A stretch of DNA of 64,000 bases, from contig OENT01000377.1 in NCBI GenBank assembly GCA_900239685.1, positions 1 through 64,000 on the forward strand, written 5' to 3'. This DNA comes from Rotaria macrura (lineage: Eukaryota; Rotifera; Eurotatoria; Philodinida; Philodinidae). The translations under genes and the position numbers were made by a program. The stretch's first letter is position 1. The number at the start of each line of letters is the position of its first letter. The notes below the pieces were generated by a model. That model saw nothing but the letters and a program-made list of their open reading frames with translations. It was not told the origin of the DNA and did not search any database. Positions 62,528 through 64,000 of this stretch are shown here, piece by piece.

Positions 62528-64000
62528 AAACGTTACGACAATCAGAACTAATTGAACATGTATGATTCCTGGAATACACTTGAAAAATTTAATAATCTTC
62601 AATCTACTGCAATTAGTAGGCATTAAACGTCTTCCTTACTTACAGAACACACACGTTTCATTCATTCCATGTTTTTCATTCGTTTATTCGTCATGTAAAT
62701 ATATGTTGTTCTTAAATGATTGTTCAATTTACATAAATAAGCTAAATATAATTTGCATTCTTACTTTAAAATTTATTTAATATAAGAAAGTCAAACATGA
62801 AATAAATACGTCATTCTTTATATTTGATGAAAAGAATATCTAGAATAAGAAAGCATTATTTGTCAAGAAATTTGAATCTAAGTAAAAACAATTCATGAAA
62901 ATCGATCTCATTATTTGAATAGCTTGTATAAAATGTATAGCACAATATTCATATTGACAAATTGCATTTCAAGCAACACATCTTGTGATCTAGCTAGTGT
63001 TTGTTTCGATAGGAGAATTCATAAGAATATAGAAAGTTCACGAGGATAACATTCATTTTTGTGGGTCAGATACAGTAAAATCAAGCCCGACATTTTCTCA
63101 CTTCTGTTCATTCTTAATTGTTTTTTTTGAATCATTTTAATTTGCGTGAAATATACTTTCATGCATTTGCTCGAAATATTGAATTTGAAAATATAACAAG
63201 ATACCTGAAGTAGACAAAATGATCGATCAGTTTTTAGTCATACTAATTTGTGTTTTCTTCACATCTACACTAGAAGTAATGCTTTTCTAATATACTATTA
63301 TATATTTCGGTAACATTCTTCAAGTAAACCGAACTAAAGTGCTCTATCTAATGAAATCAATAGTAGTTATATCAAAATAAACACCATGACACAGTCATAG
63401 ACATATGCATGGTATTCTTCTATAATCTTAATACAAAAATATATATTTTCTATCAATGTTACTCAAATAATCGGTTCGAATCTTTACAAAATGATCTTCC
63501 TGTCGATTTTCTTCGTTTTTCTTACAAATAGCAACTTACTATGTGATCCAAGCATTGGCGCACAGTTTGATTGAAAAATTCTATTGGTTACATGAAATTA
63601 TTTTTAACATGGATTGAATAGTTTCTGATTGGAGTGTCTTTTTCGGGTTCTGTTCCAGAGAACGTGACCGAGTTCGAGGGTAACCGGTAACACACAGTGA
63701 TATGCTCTAAATTGGAATCAAAATGAATCTAAAAAAGATTAGAAACCAACAAGGTTCTGGAGAGGGTTTTGAGGTGCTTTCGAACTGCGACACACATAGT
63801 TTCCAAAAACGTACATGACATCACAGAGTTCATGGCGATCATAACAGTTCTTTAAACGTCAACTACTCTGTTTTTTATATTGTTATGCCATTGTAAATCA
63901 TATTTCGATTTCAGTTCATTTTAAAGCTGATATTTACAGGCATTCAGAAAAAAACTAATCCATACATAGCTTGTTATACATAACTTACTAAATATATCGT
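62528..64000. other. No gene seen
   Basis: AT-rich 3' flank of the GPCR gene. The last ~350 bases (63640-63850) are a little richer in G+C, without a recognisable frame or repeat. Confidence 0.55.

Noticed and set aside
1-64000. CRISPR arrays, operons and bacterial promoters
   Set aside because: None seen. Splice sites and gene structure are eukaryotic throughout, and the tandem arrays lack the repeat-spacer pattern.

Overview
This window looks like nuclear DNA from a bdelloid rotifer (Rotaria or Adineta type). The reasons are its high AT content, tiny introns (mostly 43-66 bp, GT..AG, ending in a T-rich tract), and a mix of clearly metazoan genes with bacterial-type enzymes that carry spliceosomal introns. 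The assignment is inferred from gene content and architecture; no search was run.

Layout. 1-5 kb: repeat-rich and gene-free. It holds a 10-bp-period tandem array, GTAC-motif repeats, a ~32-bp satellite and a candidate 2.66-kb element with 17-bp terminal inverted repeats. 6.3-8.5 kb (-): a SNTX-type (MACPF/CDC-like plus FN3) protein gene. 8.5-13 kb: gene-poor, with a tRNA-like sequence, a 259-bp foldback element and a G-run. 13-25.4 kb: a run of enzymes of prokaryotic type or wide distribution: a GNAT acetyltransferase (+), a CocE/NonD serine hydrolase of 4 exons (-), an APH-fold small-molecule kinase (-), and an S33-like peptidase with two in-frame TAG codons (-). 30.2-32.1 kb (+): a secreted EGF-repeat protein. 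33.4-34.9 kb: a non-autonomous hAT-like transposon with 10-bp terminal repeats and an exact 8-bp target-site duplication. 36.2-38.7 kb (-): glycogenin in 8 exons, with an unrelated open frame inside one intron. 40.7-41.6 kb (+): an ECI2-type enoyl-CoA isomerase ending in the peroxisomal signal SKL. 45.7-46.3 kb (-): a PPC/DUF296 protein. 48.4 kb (+): a tetraspan membrane protein. 50.5-52.4 kb (-): an unrecognised type I membrane protein. 57 kb (+): a candidate small secreted cysteine-rich protein. 61.6-62.5 kb (+): a rhodopsin-like GPCR interrupted by one TGA.

The genes do not form an operon or a shared pathway. Glycogenin (glycogen priming) and the ECI2-like enzyme (unsaturated fatty acid oxidation) are housekeeping metabolism. 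The 13-25 kb cluster is what one expects where horizontally acquired enzymes have accumulated. Exon structures were reconstructed by hand from splice sites and reading-frame phase. For SNTX, CocE/NonD, glycogenin, ECI2, PPC and the type I membrane gene the phases close exactly; the EGF gene closes downstream but lacks its 5' end. The long gaps show no coding signal I could support.
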